A stretch of DNA of 26,429 bases, taken from Thiobacillus sp. (GTDB lineage Bacteria; Pseudomonadota; Gammaproteobacteria; Burkholderiales; Thiobacillaceae). Location of the stretch: the NCBI GenBank assembly GCA_024710445.1, contig JANJUT010000258.1:1-26429 (forward strand), read 5' to 3'. The position numbers and the translations under genes are program-made. Positions 1-8,500 of the stretch are shown here, in pieces; the first letter of the stretch is position 1, and each line of letters opens with the position of its first letter. The notes under the pieces are model-generated. The model was not told where the DNA came from. It did not search any database and saw nothing but the letters and a program-made list of their open reading frames with translations.

Positions 1-1605
1 GCCCTGACGACCGTCGATTCCGAATTCGGCCGCACCACCGACCCGGTGCGCATGTACATGCGCGAAATGGGCTCGGTCGACCTGCTGACCCGTGAAGGCG
101 AAATCGAAATCGCCAAGCGCATTGAGGAAGGCCTGCGCCACATGGTGCAGGCGATCTCGTCGTGTCCACTCACCATCCAGCAAATTCTGGACATGGCCAC
201 GCAGATCGAAAACGACACCATGCGTGTTGAAGAACTGGTCGATGGCTTTGTTGAAGTGGAAGCCGAAGAAGCCGAAGAGGAAGAAGAGGAAGTCGAAACC
301 GAAGACACCAGCGACAGTTCCGAAGACGACGACAACGAAGAAGACGATGAAGAAGCCAGCGCCAAACTGGCTGCCGCGAATCTGGCCCAACTGAAAATCG
401 AAGCGCTCGCCCAGTTCGATTTCATCCGCAAGGCTTACAAAAAAGCCCAGAACGCTCACGTTAAATACGGCCTGGGCAGCCCGCAACACATGAAAGCCCA
501 GGCCGAAGTCACCGAATTGCTGATGGCGATTCGTTTCTCGGTACGCCAAGTGGACAGCCTGTGCGAACAGATCCGCAATGCGGTGGAGGAAGTGCGTACG
601 CACGAACGCAAGATCATGGCGTTCTGCGTGGTCCATTCAGGCATGCCGCGCCCCCACTTCATCAAGGCGTTCCCGGGCAACGAAACCAATCTGGCCTGGC
701 TGGACAAGGAAATTGCAGCCAAGAAGGCCTATTGCTCGACGCTTTCCAAAGTGCAATATGAAGTCAAGGCACACCAGGAAGCGCTCATTGCCATGCAGGA
801 TCGCGTCGGCCTGCCGATCAAGAATCTGAAGGACGTCAACAAGCACATGTCCACCGGCGAAGCCAAGGCACGACGCGCCAAACGCGAGATGATCGAGGCC
901 AACCTGCGCCTGGTGATCTCGATCGCCAAGAAATACACCAACCGTGGCCTGCAGTTCCTCGATCTGATCCAGGAAGGCAACATCGGCCTGATGAAGGCCG
1001 TCGACAAATTCGAATACCGTCGCGGCTACAAGTTTTCGACCTACGCCACTTGGTGGATCCGGCAGGCCATTACGCGTTCGATTGCCGACCAGGCACGCAC
1101 CATCCGTATTCCGGTGCACATGATCGAAACCATCAACAAGATGAACCGTATCAGCCGCCAGATCCTGCAGGAAACCGGCATCGAGCCCGATCCGGCGACA
1201 CTGGCGATCAAGATGGAAATGCCGGAAGACAAGATCCGCAAGATCATGAAAATCGCCAAAGAGCCGATTTCCATGGAAACGCCGATCGGCGACGACGAAG
1301 ATTCCCATCTCGGTGACTTCATCGAAGATTCCAGCACACTGTCGCCGGATGACTCAGCGATCTACGGCAACCTGCGCGACGCCACCCGCGAAGTGCTGGA
1401 CAGCCTGACCTCGCGCGAGGCCAAGGTGCTGCGCATGCGCTTTGGTATTGAAATGAATACCGACCACACGCTGGAAGAAGTCGGCAAGCAGTTCGACGTG
1501 ACGCGTGAGCGGATTCGCCAGATCGAAGCCAAGGCCCTGCGCAAGCTGCGTCATCCGACCCGTTCCGAAAGGCTGAAAAGCTTCGTTGGCAGCGGCGAAG
1601 AGTAA
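1..1605 (+). CDS. rpoD: RNA polymerase primary sigma factor RpoD (sigma-70), 5'-truncated by window edge
   Basis: Housekeeping sigma factor that directs RNA polymerase to -10/-35 promoters. The reading frame is open from base 1, so the true start lies upstream; about 534 residues are visible. Region 1.2 is seen at once ([11 protein letters not shown]). It is followed by a long non-conserved region holding a strongly acidic low-complexity run (about bases 250-360, almost all Glu/Asp). Region 2 follows with [35 protein letters not shown] and [10 protein letters not shown] (-10 recognition). Region 3 has [11 protein letters not shown], and region 4 ends with the helix-turn-helix [18 protein letters not shown] (-35 recognition). 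The protein ends [11 protein letters not shown] tRNA gene follows 38 bp downstream, with a GC hairpin between. The family assignment is certain from the motifs. Confidence 0.98.
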   Translation, partial: ALTTVDSEFGRTTDPVRMYMREMGSVDLLTREGEIEIAKRIEEGLRHMVQAISSCPLTIQQILDMATQIENDTMRVEELVDGFVEVEAEEAEEEEEEVETEDTSDSSEDDDNEEDDEEASAKLAAANLAQLKIEALAQFDFIRKAYKKAQNAHVKYGLGSPQHMKAQAEVTELLMAIRFSVRQVDSLCEQIRNAVEEVRTHERKIMAFCVVHSGMPRPHFIKAFPGNETNLAWLDKEIAAKKAYCSTLSKVQYEVKAHQEALIAMQDRVGLPIKNLKDVNKHMSTGEAKARRAKREMIEANLRLVISIAKKYTNRGLQFLDLIQEGNIGLMKAVDKFEYRRGYKFSTYATWWIRQAITRSIADQARTIRIPVHMIETINKMNRISRQILQETGIEPDPATLAIKMEMPEDKIRKIMKIAKEPISMETPIGDDEDSHLGDFIEDSSTLSPDDSAIYGNLRDATREVLDSLTSREAKVLRMRFGIEMNTDHTLEEVGKQFDVTRERIRQIEAKALRKLRHPTRSERLKSFVGSGEE

Positions 1606-1613
1606 TTGCCTGC

Positions 1614-1642
1614 CCCGCGCAACCCGCGGGACTTTACACTTT
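1614..1642 (+). terminator. Possible terminator hairpin after rpoD
   Basis: Nine bases after the rpoD stop codon there is a 6-bp GC stem (CCCGCG / CGCGGG) with a CAACC loop, followed by a modestly T-rich stretch (actttacacttt) without a clean T-run. It could end rpoD transcription or only slow it. The tRNA begins directly afterwards, so co-transcription with processing is also possible. Confidence 0.4.
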
Positions 1643-1643
1643 C

Positions 1644-1720
<77 letters not shown>

Positions 1721-1750
1721 TTTCAAAATCGCTGCCATTTACGCAAACAT

Positions 1751-1765
1751 CGACGATAATCGTCG
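1751..1765. promoter_or_regulatory. Inverted repeat upstream of slmA
   Basis: CGACGAT-A-ATCGTCG is a perfect 7-bp inverted repeat around a single base, lying between the tRNA and slmA and 26 bp before the slmA ATG. It may be an operator or the hairpin behind the tRNA. It lacks a following T-run, and it does not match the GTGAGT-type SlmA binding site known from E. coli. Confidence 0.35.
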
Positions 1766-1791
1766 CCTAATAAAAATGAGTGGAGTGTCTG

Positions 1792-2376
1792 ATGGGTGGT
1801 GAAACCAAAAAACCCGGCGAACGCCGTTTGCAAATCCTGCAAACCCTGGCTGCCATGTTGCAGGAACCGCAGCCCGAAAAAATCACCACGGCCGCACTCG
1901 CCGCCCGTATCGGGGTCTCCGAAGCAGCGCTCTACCGCCATTTTTCCAGCAAGGCGCAAATGTACGAAGGCTTGATCGAATTCATCGAGCAAACCCTGTT
2001 CGGGCTGATTGCACGCATTACCACCGACACGCCGTCACCTGCCGCCCAGATCGAGGCGATTCTCAGCATGCTGTTGAACTTTGCGGCGAAAAATCCCGGC
2101 ATGACCCGGGTGCTGATTGGCGATGCACTGGTGCACGAGAACGAACGCCTGCAAAAACGCATCAATCAGTTACATGACCGTATCGAGGCCCAGTTGCGCC
2201 AGTGTTTGCGGTTTTGCGGTGACAAGCAATCCGAACTGAGTGGTCCCCTGGCCAATCTGCTGCAATGCATGGTAGTGGGCCGCTGGCATCAGTTCGCCAA
2301 AAGCGGGTTTGCGCGTCCGCCCGGTGGCGATATCGACTTGCTGTTATCCCGCCTGCTCGACGTTCAACCCGCCTGA
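1792..2376 (+). CDS. slmA: Nucleoid occlusion factor SlmA (TetR family)
   Basis: TetR-fold DNA-binding protein that blocks FtsZ ring assembly over the nucleoid by binding dispersed chromosomal sites; it acts in the cytoplasm on DNA and FtsZ. The N-terminal helix-turn-helix reads ITTAALAARIGVSEAALYRHFSSKAQM, and SEAALYRHF is close to E. coli SlmA. Further on, LIEFIEQTL, NPGMTRVLIGDAL and RINQLHDRIEAQLRQ also match SlmA rather than generic TetR regulators. The ATG at 1792 was chosen because GGAG (1782-1785) sits six bases before it; an in-frame GTG at 1780 has no such site. The protein is 194 aa, the usual size. The 3' end overlaps the convergent moeB by 13 bp. Confidence 0.93.
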   Translation: MGGETKKPGERRLQILQTLAAMLQEPQPEKITTAALAARIGVSEAALYRHFSSKAQMYEGLIEFIEQTLFGLIARITTDTPSPAAQIEAILSMLLNFAAKNPGMTRVLIGDALVHENERLQKRINQLHDRIEAQLRQCLRFCGDKQSELSGPLANLLQCMVVGRWHQFAKSGFARPPGGDIDLLLSRLLDVQPA

Positions 2377-3134
2377 GAGACTGCCTGCCCGCATACCGGG
2401 CAGGACGGGTCACGCGGCACTTTCATGATCCGCGCTTCAGCCAGCAAGCCATCCCACAGCAGTAATCTGCCGATCAAAGGGCTTCCTACCTGCGCCAGGC
2501 ATTTCAATGCTTCCATGGCCTGCATCGAGCCGATCACGCCCACCAGCGGTGAGAACACGCCCGCCTCGGCACAGCGCATTTCAGGTTCGCTCACAAATTC
2601 GGGGAATAAGCAGTGGTAGCAGGGGCTTTCGGCACGGCGTGAATCAAAAACGCTCAGCTGCCCGGAAAACCCGATCGCCGCCCCTGAAATCAGCGGCTTG
2701 CCGAGCAGGACACAGGCCCGATTGACGGCATGCCTGGTAGAAAAGTTGTCCGAGGCATCCACCACCAGATCCACCGCTGCCACCGCATGATGCAGGGCAT
2801 GATTGGCCAGGGCTTCACGCACAGGCCGCACCTGTATTTCAGGGTTGATGGCCAACACGGCGCGTACGAGTGAATCAGCCTTGTTCTCCCCGATGGCCGA
2901 CGTGGCATGGCCGATCTGACGCTGAAGATTGGTCAGATCGACGGTATCGCCATCCGCCAACAGCAAACGTCCGACGCCCGCAGCGCCCAGATACAACGCA
3001 ACAGGGCAGCCCAGCCCCCCCGCGCCAACGACCAGAACGGTTGCATTGGCAATGCGTGCCTGCCCCGCTACGCCGACATCGGGCAACAGGATGTGCCGGC
3101 TATACCGAAGCAGTTGATCATCAGTCAAATCCAT
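2364..3134 (-). CDS. moeB: MoeB/ThiF-family adenylyltransferase (HesA/MoeB/ThiF)
   Basis: E1-like enzyme that adenylates the C-terminal glycine of a ubiquitin-fold sulfur carrier (MoaD for molybdopterin, or ThiS for thiamine thiazole). Features seen: N-terminal helix LTDDQLLRYSRHILLP; nucleotide-binding GAGGLG (residues 37-42); DGD (61-63); NLQRQ (69-73) with the usual Arg; DNFSTRHAVN; and two Cys-x2-Cys pairs (CYHC and CPVC) expected to hold structural zinc. There is no C-terminal rhodanese domain. The start was taken at the ATG before DLTDDQ, 14 bp after the upstream gene stop. An ATG 33 bp further upstream would overlap that gene, and 256 aa matches the family. Family motifs alone do not separate MoeB from ThiF; no thiamine or molybdopterin genes lie nearby. 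Confidence 0.9.
   Translation of the reverse strand: MDLTDDQLLRYSRHILLPDVGVAGQARIANATVLVVGAGGLGCPVALYLGAAGVGRLLLADGDTVDLTNLQRQIGHATSAIGENKADSLVRAVLAINPEIQVRPVREALANHALHHAVAAVDLVVDASDNFSTRHAVNRACVLLGKPLISGAAIGFSGQLSVFDSRRAESPCYHCLFPEFVSEPEMRCAEAGVFSPLVGVIGSMQAMEALKCLAQVGSPLIGRLLLWDGLLAEARIMKVPRDPSCPVCGQAVSQAG
2384..2404. terminator. Hairpin at the slmA/moeB convergence
   Basis: CCTGCCCG-CATAC-CGGGCAGG gives a perfect 8-bp stem just past the slmA stop and inside the last codons of moeB (its C-terminal Cys-x2-Cys). The position between convergent genes suits a bidirectional terminator, but there is no T-run on either side and it may simply be coding sequence. Confidence 0.3.
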
Positions 3135-3148
3135 GTGTGGCAACGCGA

Positions 3149-3544
3149 CTATTTGTAGTCCCGCCATTCCTCCGGGGTTTCGTCACGGTCACCATGCAAA
3201 TGGCTGTCGTAGACTTTCATGAATGCCCGCTGGGATTTGATATCGGGCTCATTGGCCTCGACATTCTTGCGCTGCACGCTTTCGCAAAAATAGGCCAGCG
3301 CACGTTTGAGTTTGACCAGCAGGCTGTTGTCAAGATGAAAACCCTGGCTCGCCAATGCAGTTTCCAGACCTTCCAGCGTGTATTCACAGACGTGATAACG
3401 CACCAGCAGGCAATTGCCATCTGCGCCAATATCGATGTACAAGCCGTCCAGACCTTGCAGCAAGGCCAAAGCACGTTCCGCCTGGCCAGCTGGCAAGGGA
3501 TGGAATACGATTTCCCGGCTTTTTTCGAGGTCACACGGAAGCAT
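3149..3544 (-). CDS. Conserved hypothetical protein, 131 aa
   Basis: I do not recognise a named family. The protein is soluble, with no signal peptide or membrane segment. Its first ~70 residues alternate hydrophobic strands and helices (REIVFHPLPAGQAERALALLQGL, LYIDIGADGNCLLVRYHV, LEGLETALASQGF) in a pattern like a ferredoxin-fold, HMA-type domain, but without the metal-binding Cys-x2-Cys. The C-terminal half is charged and helical (LVKLKRALAYFCESVQRKNVEANEPD). It is followed at 14 bp by moeB on the same strand, so the two are probably co-transcribed, and it has its own possible promoter upstream. A GGGGGT sequence precedes the ATG. A role linked to its neighbour's sulfur-carrier chemistry is only a guess from context. 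Confidence 0.8.
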   Translation of the reverse strand: MLPCDLEKSREIVFHPLPAGQAERALALLQGLDGLYIDIGADGNCLLVRYHVCEYTLEGLETALASQGFHLDNSLLVKLKRALAYFCESVQRKNVEANEPDIKSQRAFMKVYDSHLHGDRDETPEEWRDYK

Positions 3545-3571
3545 GGCACCCCCGGCAGGCTAGATAGATAA

Positions 3572-3608
3572 AGTATAGCGCGCAGAATGGACTACGGCAG
3601 AATCTGCC
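3572..3608 (-). promoter_or_regulatory. Possible promoter with overlapping palindrome for the hypothetical-moeB pair
   Basis: On the minus strand a TATACT hexamer (3572-3577) sits about 28 bp before the ATG at 3544. Seventeen bases upstream is a poor -35 (CTGCCG, 3595-3600). A perfect inverted repeat GGCAGA-A-TCTGCC on the plus strand (3596-3608) overlaps the -35 position and could be an operator. The good -10 box and short leader support a promoter; the weak -35 keeps confidence low. Confidence 0.4.
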
Positions 3609-3622
3609 ATAGCCCGCCCGGC

Positions 3623-5035
3623 TCAGCGTCCCTGCAAAATCTGCAGGCCTTTCAACAGGTTCAGGGCCTGGTTCATCTGGAAATCATTTTTCGACACGAC
3701 CTCGCCCGGCTCCAGCGTCGGGGGTTTTTTATCCTTGCCATCCGTCCCGGACTTGTCGACAGGCGCCTTGATGCTGGTGCCCGGTTTGCTGGCAGGAAGT
3801 TCTTCCTCACCATTGGGATTGCTCAAGTGCTTGTCGAGATCCGCTTCCCGGATACCCAGGCCTTCGCTCTCGGACGGCATGCTCGGATCTTCCACCACGA
3901 TATCCGGCTCAATACCCTTGGCTTGAATCGAGCGGCCATTCGGCGTGAAGTAGCGTGCGGTAGTGAGCTTGATCGCCGTACCGTTGCCGATCGGCAGTAT
4001 GGTCTGAACCGATCCTTTGCCGAAGGTGCGGGTGCCCATCACGACCGCGCGTTTGTGATCCTGCAATGCACCCGCGACAATCTCGGACGCCGAAGCCGAA
4101 CCGCTGTTGACCAGCACCACCATCGGCACCTGCTTGACGCCTTCAGGCAGGTTTTTCATGTAATCAAGCTGCATCGGGCGCAGGTAATTTTCACGGCTCG
4201 CCGTCAGACGCATCTTGGCGTCTTCGGTGCGCCCTTCGGTATACACCACCAGGCTATCGGGTTTGACAAATGCCGCGGTCACCGCCACCGCGCCATTCAG
4301 CAGTCCACCCGGATCGTTGCGCAAATCCAGGATCAAACCTTTCAGCGGCTCCTTGTTGTCCTTGTACAGCTTGGTCAAGGCCTCGGCCAGCAACTCGCCG
4401 GTGTGTTCCTGGAATTGCGTCACGCGCACATAACCGTAACCGCTTTCCAGCGACTGAAATTTCACGCTGCGGATCTTGATGACGGCACGGGTCAACGTCA
4501 CGATGATCGGCTTGTCCGCGCCCTTGCGGGCAATCGTCAGTTTGATTTTCGAGCCCGGCTTGCCACGCATGCGCTTCACCGCGTCATTCAGTGACATGCC
4601 TTTCACCGGCGTGTCATCCAGCTTGACGATCAAATCGCCCGGCTTGACGCCCGCCTTGAATGCAGGGGTATCTTCAATTGGCGAGACAACCTTGACGAAG
4701 CCGTCTTCCATGCCGACTTCTATGCCCAGTCCGCCAAACTCGCCCTGGGTCCCTACCTGCAGATCCTTGAAGCCTTCAGCATCGAGATAGGTCGAGTGGG
4801 GATCCAGCCCCGTCAACATGCCGTTGATTGCCTCGGTGATCAGCTTCTTGTCTTCCACCGGCTCGACATAATCGTTCTTGATCCGGGCAAACACATCTGT
4901 AAAGGCCCGCAGCTCTTCGATCGGCAATGCCGTTGCCGCATCCTTGTCGGCAATCGCCGACAGGTTGACTGTCAAGGCCGCGCCTGCCAGCACGCCGGCC
5001 AGACCGACGAGGATGAATTTCGTCTTTTGTGTCAT
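3623..5035 (-). CDS. ctpA: Carboxyl-terminal processing protease, S41 family (CtpA/Prc-type)
   Basis: Periplasmic serine protease with a Ser/Lys dyad that trims or degrades envelope proteins from the C-terminus, often controlling peptidoglycan hydrolases. Seen in order: an N-terminal signal/anchor (about residues 7-28, FILVGLAGVLAGAALTVNLSA); an N-terminal helical part with LDPHSTYLD; a PDZ domain (~95-180, GGLGIEV and GVKPGDLIVKLDD); the S41 core with LILDLRNDPGG; catalytic Ser315 in NSGSASASE and Lys340 in TFGKGSVQT, 25 residues apart as in Prc; then a low-complexity Pro/Lys-rich tail. It lies 1 bp downstream of envC, in an operon gpmI-envC-ctpA. Neighbouring EnvC activates amidases, so both products act on the cell wall. 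The 470-aa length is typical for CtpA. Confidence 0.95.
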   Translation of the reverse strand: MTQKTKFILVGLAGVLAGAALTVNLSAIADKDAATALPIEELRAFTDVFARIKNDYVEPVEDKKLITEAINGMLTGLDPHSTYLDAEGFKDLQVGTQGEFGGLGIEVGMEDGFVKVVSPIEDTPAFKAGVKPGDLIVKLDDTPVKGMSLNDAVKRMRGKPGSKIKLTIARKGADKPIIVTLTRAVIKIRSVKFQSLESGYGYVRVTQFQEHTGELLAEALTKLYKDNKEPLKGLILDLRNDPGGLLNGAVAVTAAFVKPDSLVVYTEGRTEDAKMRLTASRENYLRPMQLDYMKNLPEGVKQVPMVVLVNSGSASASEIVAGALQDHKRAVVMGTRTFGKGSVQTILPIGNGTAIKLTTARYFTPNGRSIQAKGIEPDIVVEDPSMPSESEGLGIREADLDKHLSNPNGEEELPASKPGTSIKAPVDKSGTDGKDKKPPTLEPGEVVSKNDFQMNQALNLLKGLQILQGR

Positions 5036-5036
5036 T

Positions 5037-6290
5037 TCACTTCACCCACAGGAGGGGATTAACAGGACGGCTTTGATGCCGCATTTCAAAGTACAGGCCC
5101 GTGTCGGGCTGGCCGCCGCTGTTGCCGACCGTTGCAATGGCATCTCCGGGCTGAACCCGCGTGCCTACTTGCTTATACAGACTTTCATTATTGCTGTACA
5201 GGCTCATATAGCCATCGCCATGGTCCACGATGATGAGGTTGCCAAAGCCACGCAGCCACTCGGAAAACACCACCTGGCCCGCGGCAATCGCCTTCACCAC
5301 CGAACCTTGAGCCGCCCGAATGAACAAGCCTTTCCAGCTCAGGCCGCCACCCTCTCTCGGAGCGCCAAACCGGTTCATGAGTTCCCCGGCAACAGGCAGG
5401 CGCAGCGATCCCTTCAATCTGGAAAAGGGCTGGTCCGATTGAAAGGCAACCGGCGTTTCGGTATTGATCGCCAGCGCCTTGCCCGGTTGGCCGTTGCCCC
5501 CTGTCTCGGCCTGTTTGCGCTGCTTCGCTTCCTGGGCGGCGCGTGCCCGTGCGCGTGCTGCCTCACGCGCGGCTTGCTGCGCCATCAAACGATTCAGGCG
5601 CTCGACCAGTTGGGTCAGGCTGCGCTCGTCGCGTTGCAGACTGGAAATCTCGCGTCGCTGCTGCTGAATTTGCGCAGACAGCTTTTGCAGCACCTGCGCA
5701 CGCGCTGCCTTGTCTGCCAGAAGCTTCTTGTGTTCCGCTTCGCGGGCCGCCTGCAGTTGCGACAGTGCCGTCGTTTTCTCGGCGGCTTCCTGCTGCAGCG
5801 CAGCCAGCCTGGCCAGATCAGCCCGCAAGGATTCAATCATGGCGTGTTGCGCACGTGACAGATGGGCCAGATAGCGTAAATCGCGCGCAGACTGGTTGGG
5901 GTCCGCACCGCTCAGGATCAGTTTCAAGGCATCGCCCTGCCCCCGCTGGTAGGCTGCATTCAGTGCCTGGGCGAGATGGGCTTGCTGCTGGCGTATGCGG
6001 GCCTCAGTGGCCTCGGCCTGCTGCGTCAGCGTGTGCAAATCCCCCTGCGTGCGCTGGCGTTCGCTATCCAGTTGACGCAGCTGACGCACGCCCGTGCTGA
6101 TGGCGCGTTCGGACTCGCTCAGTTCGTCGGCTGCTTCCTTGCGGTGTGTCTGGGTTGTGCGGAATTCCTGCTGCAGCGTCTGCAGGCGCGCCTTGAGCGC
6201 GTCCAGTTCGGATTGTTTGCGATCAGCCTGATTGGCACTGACAGCCAGGGGCCAGCAACATGCCAGCAAGGCAACGAGCCTGAAATTCAC
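5037..6290 (-). CDS. envC: Murein hydrolase activator EnvC (degenerate LytM/M23 domain)
   Basis: Periplasmic coiled-coil protein that activates the amidases AmiA/AmiB at the septum during cell separation. Seen: a signal peptide if translation starts at the GTG at 6290 (MNFRLVALLACCWPLAVSANQ); a long coiled coil rich in Gln, Ala, Arg and Glu (~25-270); then a LytM/M23 fold (FGAPREGGG, GFGNLIIVDHGDGYMSLY, GTRVQPGDAIATVGNSGG). The zinc ligands of active M23 peptidases are missing. His is absent after FGAP, YMSLYS replaces YxHL, and GLYFEMR replaces HLHFE, which is the EnvC signature of a non-catalytic activator. Another in-frame GTG at 6341 would overlap gpmI by 26 bp and place 17 residues before the signal peptide, so I prefer 6290. 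Neither start has a clear Shine-Dalgarno sequence. Confidence 0.92.
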   Translation of the reverse strand: MNFRLVALLACCWPLAVSANQADRKQSELDALKARLQTLQQEFRTTQTHRKEAADELSESERAISTGVRQLRQLDSERQRTQGDLHTLTQQAEATEARIRQQQAHLAQALNAAYQRGQGDALKLILSGADPNQSARDLRYLAHLSRAQHAMIESLRADLARLAALQQEAAEKTTALSQLQAAREAEHKKLLADKAARAQVLQKLSAQIQQQRREISSLQRDERSLTQLVERLNRLMAQQAAREAARARARAAQEAKQRKQAETGGNGQPGKALAINTETPVAFQSDQPFSRLKGSLRLPVAGELMNRFGAPREGGGLSWKGLFIRAAQGSVVKAIAAGQVVFSEWLRGFGNLIIVDHGDGYMSLYSNNESLYKQVGTRVQPGDAIATVGNSGGQPDTGLYFEMRHQSRPVNPLLWVK

Positions 6291-6315
6291 CCAGACGAAA
6301 TGGCCCAAACCGGGG

Positions 6316-7857
6316 TTACTCAAACTGAACCAGAGCTTCACCGGTCATTTCGGCAGGTTGTGCCAAGCCCATCAATTTCAGCAGCGTCGGGCTGATGTCT
6401 TCCAGGGCACCGGTTTCTGCCAGCGTGGCCCGGCGCCGGCCAACGTAAATCAGCGGCACCAGGTTCATGGTGTGCGCGGTATGGGGCTGCCCGGTGACCG
6501 CATCCCGCATCAATTCGGCATTGCCGTGATCGGCCGTGACCAGCACCTCGCCCCCGCGTGCCAGTTGGGCTTCAACCACCCGTCCAAGGCAGGTATCGAC
6601 AGTTTCGATTGCCTTGATGGCTGCATTCAGGTCGCCGCTGTGCCCCACCATGTCCGGGTTGGCATAGTTGCAGATGATGACGTCGTATTGCTTGCTCTCG
6701 ATGGCTGCGACCAGTTTGTCGGTAACCTCAAAAGCGCTCATCTCGGGCTTGAGATCGTAGGTCGCCACATCGGGCGATGGCACCAATATGCGATCCTCGC
6801 CAGGGAAGGAGATTTCCTCGCCACCGTTGAAGAAGAATGTGACATGCGGATATTTCTCGGTTTCGGCGATCCGCAACTGGCGCAATCCCAGGTTGGCGAT
6901 GTATTCCCCCAGGCCATTTTTAATCCGCTCCGGCGGGAACGCCACCGACACCACGAAATCGTCGCTATATCCGGTCAGCGTGCAATAGGTGGCAAGGCGA
7001 GGCGTAACCTCACGCTCGAATTCGCTGAAATCAGGCTCGATGAATGGCCGCGATAACTGGCGCGCCCGGTCGGAACGAAAGTTGAGGAAAACCACGGCAT
7101 CGCCATCTTCCATTTTCACTGGATTGCCATCCGGCGAACGAATGGCCGTTGCCTTGACGAACTCATCGGTCTCGTCGCGTGCGTAGGCCGCTTCCAGTCC
7201 GGCCAGCGGGCTATCTGCCTGAAATTCGGCTTGCCCCAGGGTCAACAGGTTGTAGGCTGCCTCAACCCGTTGCCAGCGACGGTCGCGATCCATTGCAAAG
7301 TAGCGCCCGATCATCGACGCGATATGACCAACCCCCGCCTGCTCGATTTTCTCGGTCAAACGGCGCAGATAAATTTCGGCGCTTTTCGGTGGTGTGTCGC
7401 GGCCATCCAGAAACACATGCAGGCACACCTTTTTCAGCCCCTCACGCGCAGCCAGATCAAGCAGCGCGTGGAAATGCAGTTCATGGCTGTGCACGCCGCC
7501 ATCCGACAGCAAGCCCAGCACATGCAGGGTTTTGTTGTTGTCGCGCGCCAGGTGCACCGCGTTCAGCAGCGCGGGATTGGTATAAAAATAACCGGATTCA
7601 ATAGCGTGGTCGATGCGGGTGAATTCCTGATACACCACCCGTCCCGCGCCAATATTCAGGTGTCCCACCTCGGAATTTCCCATTTGCCCCTTGGGCAATC
7701 CCACTTCGGATTCGGAAGCGTGGATAAGGGTATGCGGATTGTTCTGCCACAACTTGTCCCAATTGGGCTTGTTGGCCTGGGCGATCGCATTGTCTGCGTG
7801 CTCCCTGCGGCAACCAAAACCGTCGAGGATGATGAGGAGAACCGGTGAGGCTTTCAT
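6316..7857 (-). CDS. gpmI: 2,3-bisphosphoglycerate-independent phosphoglycerate mutase
   Basis: Cytoplasmic glycolytic/gluconeogenic enzyme that interconverts 3- and 2-phosphoglycerate through a phosphoserine intermediate with two metal ions. Seen: the N-terminal metal-binding ILDGFG (Asp12); the phosphorylated Ser62 in [10 protein letters not shown]; the substrate-binding domain with [12 protein letters not shown] and [14 protein letters not shown] (Arg-rich contacts); and the C-terminal phosphatase-core motifs [14 protein letters not shown] and TADHGNAE (metal Asp/His). The 513-aa length matches the family. It is the first gene of the gpmI-envC-ctpA operon. The 5' flank is AT-rich and shared with the divergently transcribed ArsR-family regulator. 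Confidence 0.97.
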   Translation of the reverse strand: MKASPVLLIILDGFGCRREHADNAIAQANKPNWDKLWQNNPHTLIHASESEVGLPKGQMGNSEVGHLNIGAGRVVYQEFTRIDHAIESGYFYTNPALLNAVHLARDNNKTLHVLGLLSDGGVHSHELHFHALLDLAAREGLKKVCLHVFLDGRDTPPKSAEIYLRRLTEKIEQAGVGHIASMIGRYFAMDRDRRWQRVEAAYNLLTLGQAEFQADSPLAGLEAAYARDETDEFVKATAIRSPDGNPVKMEDGDAVVFLNFRSDRARQLSRPFIEPDFSEFEREVTPRLATYCTLTGYSDDFVVSVAFPPERIKNGLGEYIANLGLRQLRIAETEKYPHVTFFFNGGEEISFPGEDRILVPSPDVATYDLKPEMSAFEVTDKLVAAIESKQYDVIICNYANPDMVGHSGDLNAAIKAIETVDTCLGRVVEAQLARGGEVLVTADHGNAELMRDAVTGQPHTAHTMNLVPLIYVGRRRATLAETGALEDISPTLLKLMGLAQPAEMTGEALVQFE

Positions 7858-7879
7858 GAAAATATTTATATAACCTGAC

Positions 7880-7908
7880 TTGTTTTTGTGGGATTATTTT
7901 AATATATG
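7880..7908 (+). promoter_or_regulatory. Possible promoter for the ArsR-family regulator
   Basis: In the AT-rich gap between gpmI and the regulator, TTGTTT (7880-7885) and TATATG (7903-7908) are separated by 17 bp. The spacer holds the small palindrome ATTA-TTT-TAAT (7893-7903), which shares its ATTA/TAAT ends with the palindrome in front of the pump genes. It could be an autoregulatory operator. A leader of about 105 nt would result, with a bulged hairpin (AGCGTG...CACGCT, 7930-7962). Confidence 0.35.
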
Positions 7909-8021
7909 CGTGATTTCTAATCTATACACAGCGTGCAATGCAGCTCAGGATTGTGCCACGCTAACGGGTTTACGCCCAAAATCGCGCCGCAACAGGGTAC
8001 TACACGAACAGGATCAAGGTA

Positions 8022-8351
8022 ATGAATATGGCAACTAACTGGGACGAAGTGGACCTGATGGACAAGGATGAGCACATTGAGCAGGCCTCGCGTGCGATGA
8101 AAGCCATGTCCCATCCGCTACGCCTGAAAATTCTCTGCGTTCTGGGTGACAAGGAGGTCAGTGTTCAGGACATCGTCGACCATGTCGGAACCTCTCAAAG
8201 CAACATCTCGCAACACCTGGCCATCCTTCGCGACAAAGGCGTGCTGCGCACGCGCAAGGATGCCAACCGCGTGTTTTATCGGGTGGGCGACACCCGTACA
8301 CTCAAGCTTCTGAGCATGATGCGCGACGTTTTCTGCGGCTTTACCAAGTAA
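8022..8351 (+). CDS. ArsR/SmtB-family repressor, SqrR/BigR/YgaV-like persulfide sensor
   Basis: Winged-helix dimeric repressor. Seen: helix LRLKILCVLGDKEVSVQDIVDHVGTSQSNISQHL with the recognition helix SQSNISQHLAILRDKGV, then the wing VLRTRKDANRVFYRV. It lacks the ELCVCDL metal-binding box of ArsR/SmtB. It has only two cysteines, Cys39 and Cys105 (109-aa protein), 66 residues apart. That is the spacing of the redox pair in SqrR (C41/C107), BigR (C42/C108) and YgaV (C29/C95), which form a polysulfide bridge with reactive sulfur species and release DNA. A sulfane-sulfur sensing role is inferred from this and from the downstream rhodanese, DUF2892 and glutaredoxin genes. An ATG at 8028 is a possible alternative start, with AAGG eight bases before it. 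Confidence 0.9.
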   Translation: MNMATNWDEVDLMDKDEHIEQASRAMKAMSHPLRLKILCVLGDKEVSVQDIVDHVGTSQSNISQHLAILRDKGVLRTRKDANRVFYRVGDTRTLKLLSMMRDVFCGFTK

Positions 8352-8364
8352 GCATCCGACCCAA

Positions 8365-8404
8365 CCATTGGCCCGGCTTTCCCACAAAGGAACCGGGTCA
8401 ATGG
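8365..8404 (+). terminator. Hairpin after the ArsR-family regulator
   Basis: CCATTGGCCCGG pairs with CCGGGTCAATGG (12 pairs including one G-T) around a 16-nt loop, 13 bp after the stop codon. It is followed by GCGTTTATAG rather than a real T-run. It probably separates the regulator transcript from the pump operon, which has its own promoter further on. Confidence 0.45.
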
Positions 8405-8500
8405 CGTTTATAGCGCCCGCACCCCGGATGTAGTGGATCAAGCATTCGGAGTACGCCATACTTCAATCCGTGGCGAAACCCACCCGGCTTGGCCAACTAA

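Noticed and set aside
1751..1765. Palindrome considered as a SlmA autoregulatory binding site
   Set aside because: The sequence does not fit the GTGAGT/ACTCAC-type site known for SlmA, so only a generic inverted repeat is reported.
3587..4594. Long plus-strand open frame (335 aa) over ctpA
   Set aside because: It is the antisense of a clear S41 protease, its translation has no family motif and has an unusual His/Gln/Arg-rich composition, so it is a GC-rich shadow frame.
4878..5858. Plus-strand open frame (326 aa) across the ctpA/envC junction
   Set aside because: Antisense to two well-supported genes, with low-complexity Leu/Arg/Gln composition and no recognisable domain.
8022..8351. Metal-sensing ArsR/SmtB interpretation of the regulator
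   Set aside because: The ELCVCDL-type metal box and C-terminal His/Asp metal site are absent, and the only two cysteines match the persulfide-sensor spacing instead.
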